Origin: Tenacibaculum sp. MAR_2009_124
GTDB lineage: Bacteria > Bacteroidota > Bacteroidia > Flavobacteriales > Flavobacteriaceae
Direction of reading: 5' to 3'
DNA: 64,000 nt
NCBI RefSeq assembly: GCF_900105455.1
Contig: NZ_FNSF01000001.1
Coordinates: forward strand, 315,001-379,000
Below, piece by piece: positions 17,002 through 25,224 of the stretch. Within the stretch, counting starts at the first letter, position 1; each line of letters opens with the position of its first letter. Both the position numbers and the translations under genes were made by a program. Under the pieces are notes generated by a model. It did no database searches and was not told the origin of the DNA. It saw only the letters and a program-made list of their open reading frames with translations.

Positions 17002-17505
17002 ATGAAAAGAAATAAAATTAGAGTATTGCAATTAATGTTCTGTATTGCAATAATTTTCAGTAGTTGTTCAGATAAAAAGGAAAAGAAACAGGAGAGCTCA
17101 ACAGATGCTGTAGTTTCTATTCCTGAGAAGATAGAAAACAAACAAACGACTGTTGAAAAAAATGAAATAGTGGATCTCGTAAATAAAGGAATAGGCCCCA
17201 TTAAATCGCTAGAGCTCGGAGAAATTGATAAAGAATTGGCTAAAAAAGGAGCTGAGCATTTTAAGCAAAAATGTACCAGTTGCCATAAAGCCAATAAAAA
17301 GTTTCTAGGGCCTCCTATGAAGGGTTTGCTAACCAAAAGATCACCAGAATGGATTATGAACATGATGTTGAATCCAATGGAAATGACAAAAAAAGACCCT
17401 ATAGCGAAGCAATTATTAAAAGATTATAATAACCTATTAATGGTCGGGCAAAATCTTTCCGAAGAAGATGCTCGGAGCATCTTAGAATTTGTAAGAACCT
17501 TATAA
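17002..17505 (+). CDS. c-type cytochrome lipoprotein
   Basis: A 167-residue lipoprotein starting at the ATG at 17002, with lipobox IIFSSC (Cys near 22) and a charged linker to about residue 80. A single c-type heme domain follows: heme attachment CTSCH near residue 91, and a probable axial Met in the segment PEWIMNMMLNPMEMTKKDP, then helix EEDARSILEFVRTL. It is third in the GMC operon, 21 nt after the stop of subunit 3. I infer that it takes electrons from the GMC oxidoreductase complex, replacing the multiheme subunit of classical gluconate dehydrogenase. Confidence 0.9.
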   Translation: MKRNKIRVLQLMFCIAIIFSSCSDKKEKKQESSTDAVVSIPEKIENKQTTVEKNEIVDLVNKGIGPIKSLELGEIDKELAKKGAEHFKQKCTSCHKANKKFLGPPMKGLLTKRSPEWIMNMMLNPMEMTKKDPIAKQLLKDYNNLLMVGQNLSEEDARSILEFVRTL

Positions 17506-17563
17506 AACTACTGATATACAAAACACTTATTTGTAAAATCAGTTAAGTATTAAAGAATAAAAA

Positions 17564-19759
17564 CTAGTAACAATCTGTTTTTATTCTTTTTTCTTTTTTT
17601 AGAGTATCTAAGGAAATACCCAATTCATTTTTAGAAATATTTTCAATAACTAGAAGTACTCCATTCATCATGGCAATAGATCCACAAATATACACACAAC
17701 CTTTATTTTTAAGTGTAGAAAGAATTATCTCGCGCTGATCCTTTAAAACATCTTGGATATATGTTTTACTATTCCCTTGTTGAGAATATCCCACATGAAA
17801 AGAGCAAAGCTGATTGTTTTCAAGATTAGTAGTAATAAATTTTTCATACAATTTAAATGAATCGAATGTTCTTCCTCCCCAGAAAAGGTGTGTTTTTATT
17901 TTAGAAGTGTTTTCGGAAATCATCCCTAGAAAAGGGGCAATTCCAGTTCCGTTGGAAATTAATAAAACCTCTTTTGCTTTTTTAGAAAAGTGAAATTCTG
18001 CATTTCTTTTGATAATAGCTTGAATAGCTACATTATTTCCAAGTTCATTTAAATAGTTGGAACAAACTCCAAACTGATGCTTTTTTATACTTAGAAGAAT
18101 ATTGTTGTTAACACGAGCAATAGAGTACAACCTTTCGATACCATCTTTTTCTGGATAAATAGCTAGTAAATCTCCAGAATGATAGTTCTCTTTTTTACTA
18201 GGGTTGAGTTTTAATAAAAATGTATCGTCCGAGTTTAAATTTGTTTTGGAAACAACACTGAAAGAATGTTGTTTTTTAGGGATTCGTTTCTCTAAAGTAA
18301 CGTTTAAATCTATTTGCAATCGTTCATTGAGTTTGAATACCCAATTTTTAAAGGTGTCTGAAGATTGATTGTTGATTTTTGTTAAGGGTAAAATAGGAGA
18401 GAATTCCTCTTTTTTTCTGAATAACTCATCTACCTCAATAGCATATTCACAATATTTAGGATACGCCAAAGAACCAAATCCAACAACGGTATATTTCATT
18501 GGTCGTTGAGGTTTTGTTGTAGCCAAAAGAGATTCAAATTTTTTGGCATTTAAAGGAGCCTCACCATCTCCATATGTTGATGTTAATATGATTAAATATT
18601 TCGCTTTTTTATAGGATGTATAATTGTTTAAATAGGTAGAGTAAACTGTTTTATTACTATTCAAAAAAGAATTGAATAATGTATTAGCGAAATAAATCGT
18701 ATTATTTGTTTCTGAACCTGTAAGAATTATGTACTCAGCTTCGTCTTTATCATAGTTGTTTTTAATAAGTTCAACAGAACTTTTTCTTCTTCTTAAAGTA
18801 ATAGAAAAACCAGAATAAATAAAAAAAAGTATTGCAATACAAGAAATAAAAAGTACGATCGCCCAAGTAAAACTGCCATTTCCTGTGTGTAATATAAAAC
18901 TTAAATCAAGAAAATTGCTTGTATTGTTATATACATATGAACTTAAGATTTGACCAGAATATTGATGAATAAAAAGTTCTCTATTATTTAAAGTTAATGT
19001 AAAGTAATCTTCTTCATCAGGGGAAAAAGGAAACTCGATACTTTTAATACTTGACAGAGGTGTTTGCTGAAAAATGGTAAATTCTGAGGGCTCTTTTTTT
19101 GATATTGATTTTTCGGGAAAAGTAACAGAATGCTTTACTTTTTCTTTTGGAAGTACAGAGAATTTATCTAAGGATAAGTAGATTCCTGTAACCGTAATTA
19201 TGATGATAGGAATCAATGTAAAACGACCAATGACAATGTGATAATATTGTTCAAATTGTTCTTTGACTATTTTCGAAAAAAACTTGAGAATTCCACCTTG
19301 GCGTTTGGCTATTAAAACAACTCCAGTAATGGCAATTATTAGTAAAAGAAAAGAAACAAATGCTACGATGAATCTTCCTGTTGATTTTAGAAATAGAGAT
19401 CTGTGTAGACTTGTAGCAAACTTATAAATGGATTTCCTTTTGGTGAGTTCACCTAATTTCTTACCAGTTTTTGGATGAATGTAAAAGGTTTCATTCTGAC
19501 CATTTTTAGTAACTACAGAGGCTTTTACTCTACTATTTTTATCGATGTCAATAGAAATAACCTCAGAATATTTTTTTGTTAATATTCCTAGTGTTTCTCC
19601 TAAACTGTGGTCGCTTAAGTTTGCAATACTCGTGTTTGAGCTTTGAAGTTCAATAGGTTCAAAGGCTAAAATAGCTCCTGTAATAGAAGCAATGAGTATA
19701 AAAATGAAAGAAGATATAGCCAAGGTTAAGTGGCTATATCTCCAAATAGAAATGGTCAT
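17564..19759 (-). CDS. PepSY / flavodoxin / FAD-NAD reductase fusion protein
   Basis: A 731-residue inner-membrane fusion. Residues 1-335 form a PepSY-associated membrane domain with four hydrophobic segments (first helix LTLAISSFIFILIASITGAIL) and PepSY-type periplasmic stretches. About 345-480 is a flavodoxin-like FMN domain (YIILTGSETNNT, LTSTYGDGEAPLNAKKF). About 510-731 is a ferredoxin-NADP reductase module: RLYSIARV for FAD, SNGTGIAPFLGMI for NADPH, CVYICGSIAMMNGV and a C-terminal aromatic (DCY). The order resembles a sulfite-reductase flavoprotein fused to a membrane PepSY module. In a TonB receptor operon it probably reduces ferric iron or a ferric chelate with cytoplasmic NADPH. Confidence 0.9.
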   Translation of the reverse strand: MTISIWRYSHLTLAISSFIFILIASITGAILAFEPIELQSSNTSIANLSDHSLGETLGILTKKYSEVISIDIDKNSRVKASVVTKNGQNETFYIHPKTGKKLGELTKRKSIYKFATSLHRSLFLKSTGRFIVAFVSFLLLIIAITGVVLIAKRQGGILKFFSKIVKEQFEQYYHIVIGRFTLIPIIIITVTGIYLSLDKFSVLPKEKVKHSVTFPEKSISKKEPSEFTIFQQTPLSSIKSIEFPFSPDEEDYFTLTLNNRELFIHQYSGQILSSYVYNNTSNFLDLSFILHTGNGSFTWAIVLFISCIAILFFIYSGFSITLRRRKSSVELIKNNYDKDEAEYIILTGSETNNTIYFANTLFNSFLNSNKTVYSTYLNNYTSYKKAKYLIILTSTYGDGEAPLNAKKFESLLATTKPQRPMKYTVVGFGSLAYPKYCEYAIEVDELFRKKEEFSPILPLTKINNQSSDTFKNWVFKLNERLQIDLNVTLEKRIPKKQHSFSVVSKTNLNSDDTFLLKLNPSKKENYHSGDLLAIYPEKDGIERLYSIARVNNNILLSIKKHQFGVCSNYLNELGNNVAIQAIIKRNAEFHFSKKAKEVLLISNGTGIAPFLGMISENTSKIKTHLFWGGRTFDSFKLYEKFITTNLENNQLCSFHVGYSQQGNSKTYIQDVLKDQREIILSTLKNKGCVYICGSIAMMNGVLLVIENISKNELGISLDTLKKEKRIKTDCY

Positions 19760-19772
19760 ACGGTATGTACAA

Positions 19773-20258
19773 TTATTGCGAAATTAGGCGTATATATCTG
19801 ATAAAGCCTTTTCCTTCTATTTTACTTTTTAAATTTTCAGAAGTCAGCTCGAATTGAACATCATCCTTGTAATATTCTTGATCTTCAACAGCAGATTCAA
19901 AACGTAATTTGTATCCTTTGTCTATTTTGTTATTATCAATTTGAATAACACTAATAGTTCTATTTCCTCCACTGATAGTAGCACCTGTTATAGCATCAAT
20001 GTCAGCTCGAACTTTTCCTTGATAGTTCCACCATTCTGTGATATCAGAATACCATTCTTCATCATCACCTTGCACATATACGGTTTCAACATACTTGTTT
20101 TCTTTATCTAATATTGAAATTACAATATAAGCTCCTTCACCTGTATAGTTCTTCATTTGAATCATACATTTATACGAGGTATTGTTAGTAATTCCTGTGA
20201 AACCGAATAAAAAAAGCGAGCTAATTAAAACAAGTGTTAAGATTTTTTTTGATATCAT
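19773..20258 (-). CDS. DUF2271 secreted protein
   Basis: A 161-residue protein with a signal peptide (ILTLVLISSLFLFGFTG, about 6-22). The mature part matches DUF2271 as I remember it: GAYIVISILDKENKYVETVYVQGDDEEWY, ITEWWNYQGKVRADIDAITGATISGGNRTI. The TGAT segment resembles the FMN-attachment region of NqrC/RnfG-type proteins (S/T-G-A-T), although flavinylation is not shown. It lies 13 nt upstream of the PepSY-flavodoxin gene in the direction of transcription, a recurring pairing that suggests a periplasmic partner of the reductase. Confidence 0.82.
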   Translation of the reverse strand: MISKKILTLVLISSLFLFGFTGITNNTSYKCMIQMKNYTGEGAYIVISILDKENKYVETVYVQGDDEEWYSDITEWWNYQGKVRADIDAITGATISGGNRTISVIQIDNNKIDKGYKLRFESAVEDQEYYKDDVQFELTSENLKSKIEGKGFIRYIRLISQ

Positions 20259-20265
20259 AATTTTA

Positions 20266-21759
20266 CTATTTTAAAAAGTTAATATCTATATTCTTTGAAC
20301 TTAATATCTCATTTTCTTTTGCAAGATCAAATACAGTTTCACCAAATTCCGTAGTGATTGATTTTTTAGCTCCAATACTTAATAGGTATTCAATGATTTC
20401 AGTGTTTTTAGCAGACATTACAGCTTTGTGTAACACGGTTAAACCATCGCTGTTTTTTGCGTTAACATCTAAATTTAAAGAACTAAGCCCCTTTAATAAA
20501 TCAACACTATTTTTGTCGATAGCTAAATGAAACAAGGTGTTATTGCCTGCTTGTAAAGCGTTTAAGTTTAATCCTTTTTCAACTAAAAGAGCTTTCTTTT
20601 TATTGAAATCTTCTTGATAACGAGGACTATAACTTTCTATTAAATAATAGGCCAATGAATTTCCTTTAGTATCGATTACCTTAATATCTCCTCCTTTATT
20701 CAATATTAAGTTCGTTACATCTTTAGAATTTCCAGCAACTGCCGCCGTTAAAGCTGAATTACCATCTTTATTCTTATGATTTATGTCTTTTGTTTTGTTC
20801 GCAAAAAGAGAAACAATCTCGGAAGAATTTCTGTAAGTAGCATGCATTAATACTGAGTTACCTTCTTTATTGACCTGGTTTGGATTTACTCCTTTGTTTA
20901 AGAAATATTGAAACGTATTAAGATCTTTGTTTCCATAAGCTAGATTATGTAAAGGATTGTTTCCGTCTTTATTGGTAATATTCACCTCTAAACCAATACT
21001 TTCTAAATATTGTAAATATTCTAATGAATTATACCCCTTTCTAGAACCTCTTGTAGCTAAAAACAAAGCATTTTCTCCTTTTTTATTTAACTTATCTGTT
21101 GAAATTCCTTTGGCTTTTAATTTTACAAGAAGATCCTTGTTTCCTCCTTTAGCCACATAATTAAAAATTCCATTTCCGTCATGATCTCTACTTTGAATGT
21201 CAACTCCTTTTGAAACAAAATAATCAATCAAAGAAAAGTCTTTTAGACTACCAGAAGCTAATAAAAGAGCATTGGCTCCATGTTCGTCAGTATCATTTTT
21301 AATGTCGATTCCATTGTCAATACACAGATCATAAATTTTAGTATTAGTTTGTCCGGTTGCAGCAGCAAAGGTCAATACTGAGAAATTATGAGAATCTTTT
21401 AAATCCATTCTGGCGTTATTGGCTATTAAATGTTTCATTAATTCAACATTATTAGAATAAGCAGCCCAAAAAACATATGTTCTCTTGTCATGCGTCAATT
21501 TATTCACATCGTTGCCTTCAATAGCCAGAAGATGCTTAATAGCAGTGTTATTGGTTTTTTCAAGAATGGCATAAACAACGGCATCAAACCCATATGGGTT
21601 CAATGCTGTTGGATTATTTCCTTCAGAAATTTTCTGCTGTACAGTTTGTACAGTTGGATTTGTTTGCCAAAACTTGCGATCTAAAAGTTCATTTTTAGTT
21701 TGTGCAACAATCATTCCTACACAAAAAATGAAAATAGCGGTAAGTTTTTTTCTGTTCAT
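20266..21759 (-). CDS. Secreted ankyrin-repeat protein
   Basis: A 497-residue protein with a signal peptide (LTAIFIFCVGMIVAQ, about 6-20) followed by roughly twelve ankyrin repeats over about residues 50-495, with recurring units such as DKRTYVFWAAYSNNVELMKH and DGLTVLHKAVMSAKNTEIIEYLLSIGAK. It has no catalytic domain, so it is a binding scaffold in the periplasm. It lies between the TonB receptor gene (10 nt) and the DUF2271 gene (8 nt), firmly within the iron operon. Ankyrin proteins accompany catalase and metal-uptake genes in other bacteria; the partner here is unknown. Confidence 0.88.
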   Translation of the reverse strand: MNRKKLTAIFIFCVGMIVAQTKNELLDRKFWQTNPTVQTVQQKISEGNNPTALNPYGFDAVVYAILEKTNNTAIKHLLAIEGNDVNKLTHDKRTYVFWAAYSNNVELMKHLIANNARMDLKDSHNFSVLTFAAATGQTNTKIYDLCIDNGIDIKNDTDEHGANALLLASGSLKDFSLIDYFVSKGVDIQSRDHDGNGIFNYVAKGGNKDLLVKLKAKGISTDKLNKKGENALFLATRGSRKGYNSLEYLQYLESIGLEVNITNKDGNNPLHNLAYGNKDLNTFQYFLNKGVNPNQVNKEGNSVLMHATYRNSSEIVSLFANKTKDINHKNKDGNSALTAAVAGNSKDVTNLILNKGGDIKVIDTKGNSLAYYLIESYSPRYQEDFNKKKALLVEKGLNLNALQAGNNTLFHLAIDKNSVDLLKGLSSLNLDVNAKNSDGLTVLHKAVMSAKNTEIIEYLLSIGAKKSITTEFGETVFDLAKENEILSSKNIDINFLK

Positions 21760-21768
21760 TTTTTTAAA

Positions 21769-24192
21769 TTAAAATCTATAACGCAGCGTTGTTCCAAAAC
21801 TTGCTGGGTCAATTCTGTTAATAAATGCCGTTCTATAGGCGTTGTAACCTAAAGCGTCGAATACATTGTTTCCAAATACATCAATACTAAAGTTCTTGTT
21901 AAACTTATAAGATGCTTGAAGATTTACGGTTGTATATGCTTTTAAGTCAAATGGTTTTACTCCGGGTTCAACACCAGTATGAGTATAGTTTCTCGACCAT
22001 ACATTATGTGGTCTTTCTCCCAAATAGTAAGCTCCAGCCGCCAAAGATAATCCTTCTAAATAGTTTTCGAAATTATATCTGGCCCAAAAGTTAGCTGTGT
22101 GTTTTGGAGTGTTAAGTGGACTAGAGTTGTAATAGTATGAGGCATGGTCTTTATATTTAGCGTTTAAATAAGAATACCCACCTATAACTTCTAAATTTGG
22201 TAAAAGTCTACCAATCAATTCAACTTCAATACCATTTCTAGTATCTTCACCTCCTTTAATATAATACCCTAAGAAAGTTCCGTTAGTATCAAGAGCTTGA
22301 AGATTCAAGTTTTTACTACTAGTATAGAAAGCAGTTATATTAAAACGCAGTGAATTGTTTAACCAAGTAGATTTTATTCCAGTTTCAATTTGATCCCAAC
22401 GTTCGGTTCCTAACTCGTTTCCATTTATATCTCTATAAAAAGAAGTCATAGGGTTAGAACTACTAGCATATGATCCAAATACGATAACATTTTCGGTAGG
22501 TTTTAAGTTAAAACCTACTAAAGGATTTACTGCATCATCTCTTTTCGCACCAGTTAAACTTCTGCCTAAGAAATTACCTTTGGTTCTTTCAAGGGAGGTA
22601 TATCGGATACCTAAAAAGACATCTGCCCAATCATTGAATGAGATTTTATCCTGAATAGTAAATCCGTAAGATTTCGTAGTTGAACCAGTTGTTGAAGTAC
22701 CTTTAGTAACACTTACAGAACCAGGTAGAGTATTGTTAATAGATTGGTTTACCTCAATAATATCAACATATGGTAATGTTTCATCTGGAAAAGCAGTCGT
22801 GTAAGGCGTATTTGTAAAGTCAGTTGTTCTATAATCAACACCTACTTGAAATGTGTGTTTTATAGAACCTGTTTGAACATTTTTTCCAACTAAATCTATT
22901 TGAAAAACACTGTTTTTATCAGCTCTACCTGATGCGTAGTATTCTCTATAACGTTGTGTTGACCCTAATATAGGTAATTGAGTTCTACCTCCTCCTTGAA
23001 AAATATAAGATGCCTCAGTATAGGTTTCTAAATTAGAAGAGAACAAACCAGCTTTTACTGTTAATTTGTCACTAATTTTTCTATCCAATCGGATCGCATA
23101 AGTAGTATTTAGAGTATTCGCTCTATCCGTGTCAAAACCAACAAATTTGTTATCCTGAAGTTTTAAGATGTTATTTACATCATAAGTTCCTAAGTTGATA
23201 GTTCCTTGATCGGGAGTTCTACTATCATCCATATAATCCATTTCTAAAACAACGGTAGTTTTATCGTCTGGTCTCCATGCCAAAGATGGATTAATATAAA
23301 AACGTTCAGAGTTTACATGCGTTCTATAACTATCAGCTCTATCGTATGCTCCTGCTACTCTAAAGGCTAAAGTTTTTTCCTCGTTAATAGCACCGTAAAA
23401 ATCAAAAGTAGGTCTTACTTTACCGAAGCTACCAGTTCTAAAAGTAACTTCACCACCATCGTAAAACTTAGGGGTTTTTGTAACGATATTGATAACTCCT
23501 CCAGCAGATCCAATGTCAGCTCCTAACCCTTGACTAATGGCAGAAATACCTTTTAAAACTTGAATGTTATCCACTCCAGACATATCGGTTAGAACTCCAA
23601 TTCCTCTAAAGTCAGAGTTAATTCGTACTCCATTTTTTAATATAGGAACTCCGCGATATCCTCTTAACGACATACTTTCCCTTACATTACCGTACGTAGA
23701 GAAAGTATACACACCAGCAACGTTTTTAGTAACATCACTTATACTTAAAGCGTTTTGCTGGTCGATTAACTTATGGGATAGCACTGATATACTCTGTAAT
23801 TGCTCATTTGGAGCTAATGGTAATCGAGTTAAGGTTTCTAACTTTTCTGCTCTTTTGTTTCTTGAACCAAATAATTCAACTTCATCAAGTTGAGTATTTG
23901 GTTTAATTGTAAAGTTAGCCGTGTTTGCACCTTCCTTAATTTCAATTTGAAGTACTGTTTTGTGATAACCAACAGCGCTGGCTATAACAGTATAAGTACC
24001 TAAAGGAATGTTTGTAATAGTATATGAACCGTTTTCATCACAAGAGGTTCCTAATTGTTTCTTTTTCAGAAATACGCTGGCAAAAGGTATCGTTTCATTG
24101 TTGACGTTCTTGACAGTACCTTCAAGCGATGCCTGACTGAAAACTTGTACAATTGTACATAGCAGCAGCAGTAGGGAAAATTTTATTTTCAT
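21769..24192 (-). CDS. TonB-dependent siderophore-type receptor
   Basis: An 807-residue outer-membrane receptor. It has a signal peptide (1-19), a carboxypeptidase-regulatory-like beta-sandwich (about 21-105, SLEGTVKNVNNETIPFASVFL), then a plug domain (about 115-245: NALSISDVTKNVAGVYTFS, IQVLKGISAISQGLGADIGSAGGVINIVTKTP) and a 22-strand barrel ending in ASFGTTLRYRF with the terminal Phe recognised by the BAM machinery. Plug features match the siderophore receptor subfamily (FhuA/FecA type). It is second in the five-gene operon headed by DUF6607. The ligand is probably a ferric chelate. Confidence 0.9.
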   Translation of the reverse strand: MKIKFSLLLLLCTIVQVFSQASLEGTVKNVNNETIPFASVFLKKKQLGTSCDENGSYTITNIPLGTYTVIASAVGYHKTVLQIEIKEGANTANFTIKPNTQLDEVELFGSRNKRAEKLETLTRLPLAPNEQLQSISVLSHKLIDQQNALSISDVTKNVAGVYTFSTYGNVRESMSLRGYRGVPILKNGVRINSDFRGIGVLTDMSGVDNIQVLKGISAISQGLGADIGSAGGVINIVTKTPKFYDGGEVTFRTGSFGKVRPTFDFYGAINEEKTLAFRVAGAYDRADSYRTHVNSERFYINPSLAWRPDDKTTVVLEMDYMDDSRTPDQGTINLGTYDVNNILKLQDNKFVGFDTDRANTLNTTYAIRLDRKISDKLTVKAGLFSSNLETYTEASYIFQGGGRTQLPILGSTQRYREYYASGRADKNSVFQIDLVGKNVQTGSIKHTFQVGVDYRTTDFTNTPYTTAFPDETLPYVDIIEVNQSINNTLPGSVSVTKGTSTTGSTTKSYGFTIQDKISFNDWADVFLGIRYTSLERTKGNFLGRSLTGAKRDDAVNPLVGFNLKPTENVIVFGSYASSSNPMTSFYRDINGNELGTERWDQIETGIKSTWLNNSLRFNITAFYTSSKNLNLQALDTNGTFLGYYIKGGEDTRNGIEVELIGRLLPNLEVIGGYSYLNAKYKDHASYYYNSSPLNTPKHTANFWARYNFENYLEGLSLAAGAYYLGERPHNVWSRNYTHTGVEPGVKPFDLKAYTTVNLQASYKFNKNFSIDVFGNNVFDALGYNAYRTAFINRIDPASFGTTLRYRF

Positions 24193-24228
24193 GATTGTTG
24201 TAGTAGGTTTTAATTGTCTTTTTGCGTT

Positions 24229-25128
24229 TTAATTGTTTATAAAGGATTCAATAATTTCATTAATCTCTTTTTCTTCTGTTACTTTATCAGAAAAAAGATG
24301 CTTGTATAAAGGTTTGTTTTCAACCTTCTTCTTTAATGATAGCTTGGCATTCCTTCCATATACTTCGCTCCATTTAGTTCTTACTGTTTGCCATTTAGAA
24401 GCATGAGATTCCCACCAATCTTTAGCAGCTTTACATTTATTATCAGGAACACGTACATAGGTGTTATATCCTTTTTCATGAGCCAAAACAAAGTCTTCCT
24501 CATTTGCTTTTCTTAATACTTTCATATTATCTTGATCATGTAACCACCCGTAATCTGTAATTTCATGTCTGCTTCCCCTAACAGTTACATTATAATCACT
24601 TCTTTTAGTGTATTCACGTCTAGGTAAAGGTGCGTCAGTAATACTTTCCCAATAGCTTTTACCATTTAAGTGAATCCAGTTTCCTGAGCCTTCGTATCTT
24701 GGACTGTCATCAACTTGATAAACTTTTTGAGTCCATTGTTTCTTTACTTCACGTTTAGTTTTGTTTTCATAAAGCCAAACATTATCTCCGTTATACCTGT
24801 AGAAATCTTGATTTTGGTAAGTCCAATCTTGGCGCCAGTGTTTAACAATATGTGGTGAAGCTGGATTTCCAACTTGCAACAAATGTTGAATTGAAACCTT
24901 GTTGCTTTCATCCTCTATTAATTGAGCCCATTCTAAAGCCTTGTCAGTCTTAGTTTTTGATGGTTTGTAAAGAGAATCTTTACTATTGTTAAATGTCTCA
25001 GCAAAATTAAATGTCACTTCATAACATCCGCACATTTTTTTTATGGCCTCCCGGTCTTTACCCTTTTGAGCTTGAATAGTGCTGATAGAGAGCGCTAAAG
25101 CAAGAATTGATAGTATACTTTTCTTCAT
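24229..25128 (-). CDS. DUF6607 family secreted protein
   Basis: A 299-residue protein with a signal peptide (SILSILALALSISTIQAQ). The ATG at 25128 is preferred to an upstream alternative that adds eleven residues before the signal peptide. The mature part is rich in Trp, Tyr and Lys with conserved-looking blocks (KMCGCYEVTFNFAETF, VKHWRQDWTYQNQDFYRYNGDNVWLYE, YEGSGNWIHLNGKSYWES) that I associate with DUF6607, a Bacteroidota family of unknown function. The first mature Cys pair (CGC) could bind metal or heme. First gene of the iron operon and divergent from the HmuR-like receptor, so it is likely iron-regulated. Confidence 0.75.
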   Translation of the reverse strand: MKKSILSILALALSISTIQAQKGKDREAIKKMCGCYEVTFNFAETFNNSKDSLYKPSKTKTDKALEWAQLIEDESNKVSIQHLLQVGNPASPHIVKHWRQDWTYQNQDFYRYNGDNVWLYENKTKREVKKQWTQKVYQVDDSPRYEGSGNWIHLNGKSYWESITDAPLPRREYTKRSDYNVTVRGSRHEITDYGWLHDQDNMKVLRKANEEDFVLAHEKGYNTYVRVPDNKCKAAKDWWESHASKWQTVRTKWSEVYGRNAKLSLKKKVENKPLYKHLFSDKVTEEKEINEIIESFINN

Positions 25129-25135
25129 TGTTTCT

Positions 25136-25152
25136 TTATTTAGATTAAATAA
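25136..25152. promoter_or_regulatory. Candidate iron-responsive operator 1
   Basis: TTATTTA-GAT-TAAATAA is a perfect inverted repeat with a 3-nt spacer. It begins 8 nt before the DUF6607 start codon and downstream of that gene's probable -7 box. Its size and AT-rich form suit a Fur- or DtxR-like repressor, but the protein is not identified. Confidence 0.45.
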
Positions 25153-25158
25153 TTTTGA

Positions 25159-25207
25159 CAAAAATATAAAATTTATTTAGATCGATTAAAAATAACTAAT
25201 ATATTTG
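25159..25207. promoter_or_regulatory. Divergent promoters with candidate operator 2
   Basis: A minus-strand TATTTTTG box (25159-25166) and a plus-strand TATATTTG box (25200-25207) both fit TAnnTTTG. Between them, 25173-25195 is an imperfect inverted repeat with TTATTT and AAATAA arms around ATCGAT, related to the palindrome at 25136-25152. One repressor here could cover the upstream regions of both the DUF6607 operon and the heme receptor gene. Confidence 0.5.
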
Positions 25208-25224
25208 CATCAAAATTATTAAGA

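Noticed and set aside
17506..17563. Possible terminator hairpin between the cytochrome c and PepSY-flavodoxin genes
   Set aside because: The stem ACTGAT/ATCAGT is only 6 bp with a long loop; too weak to annotate.
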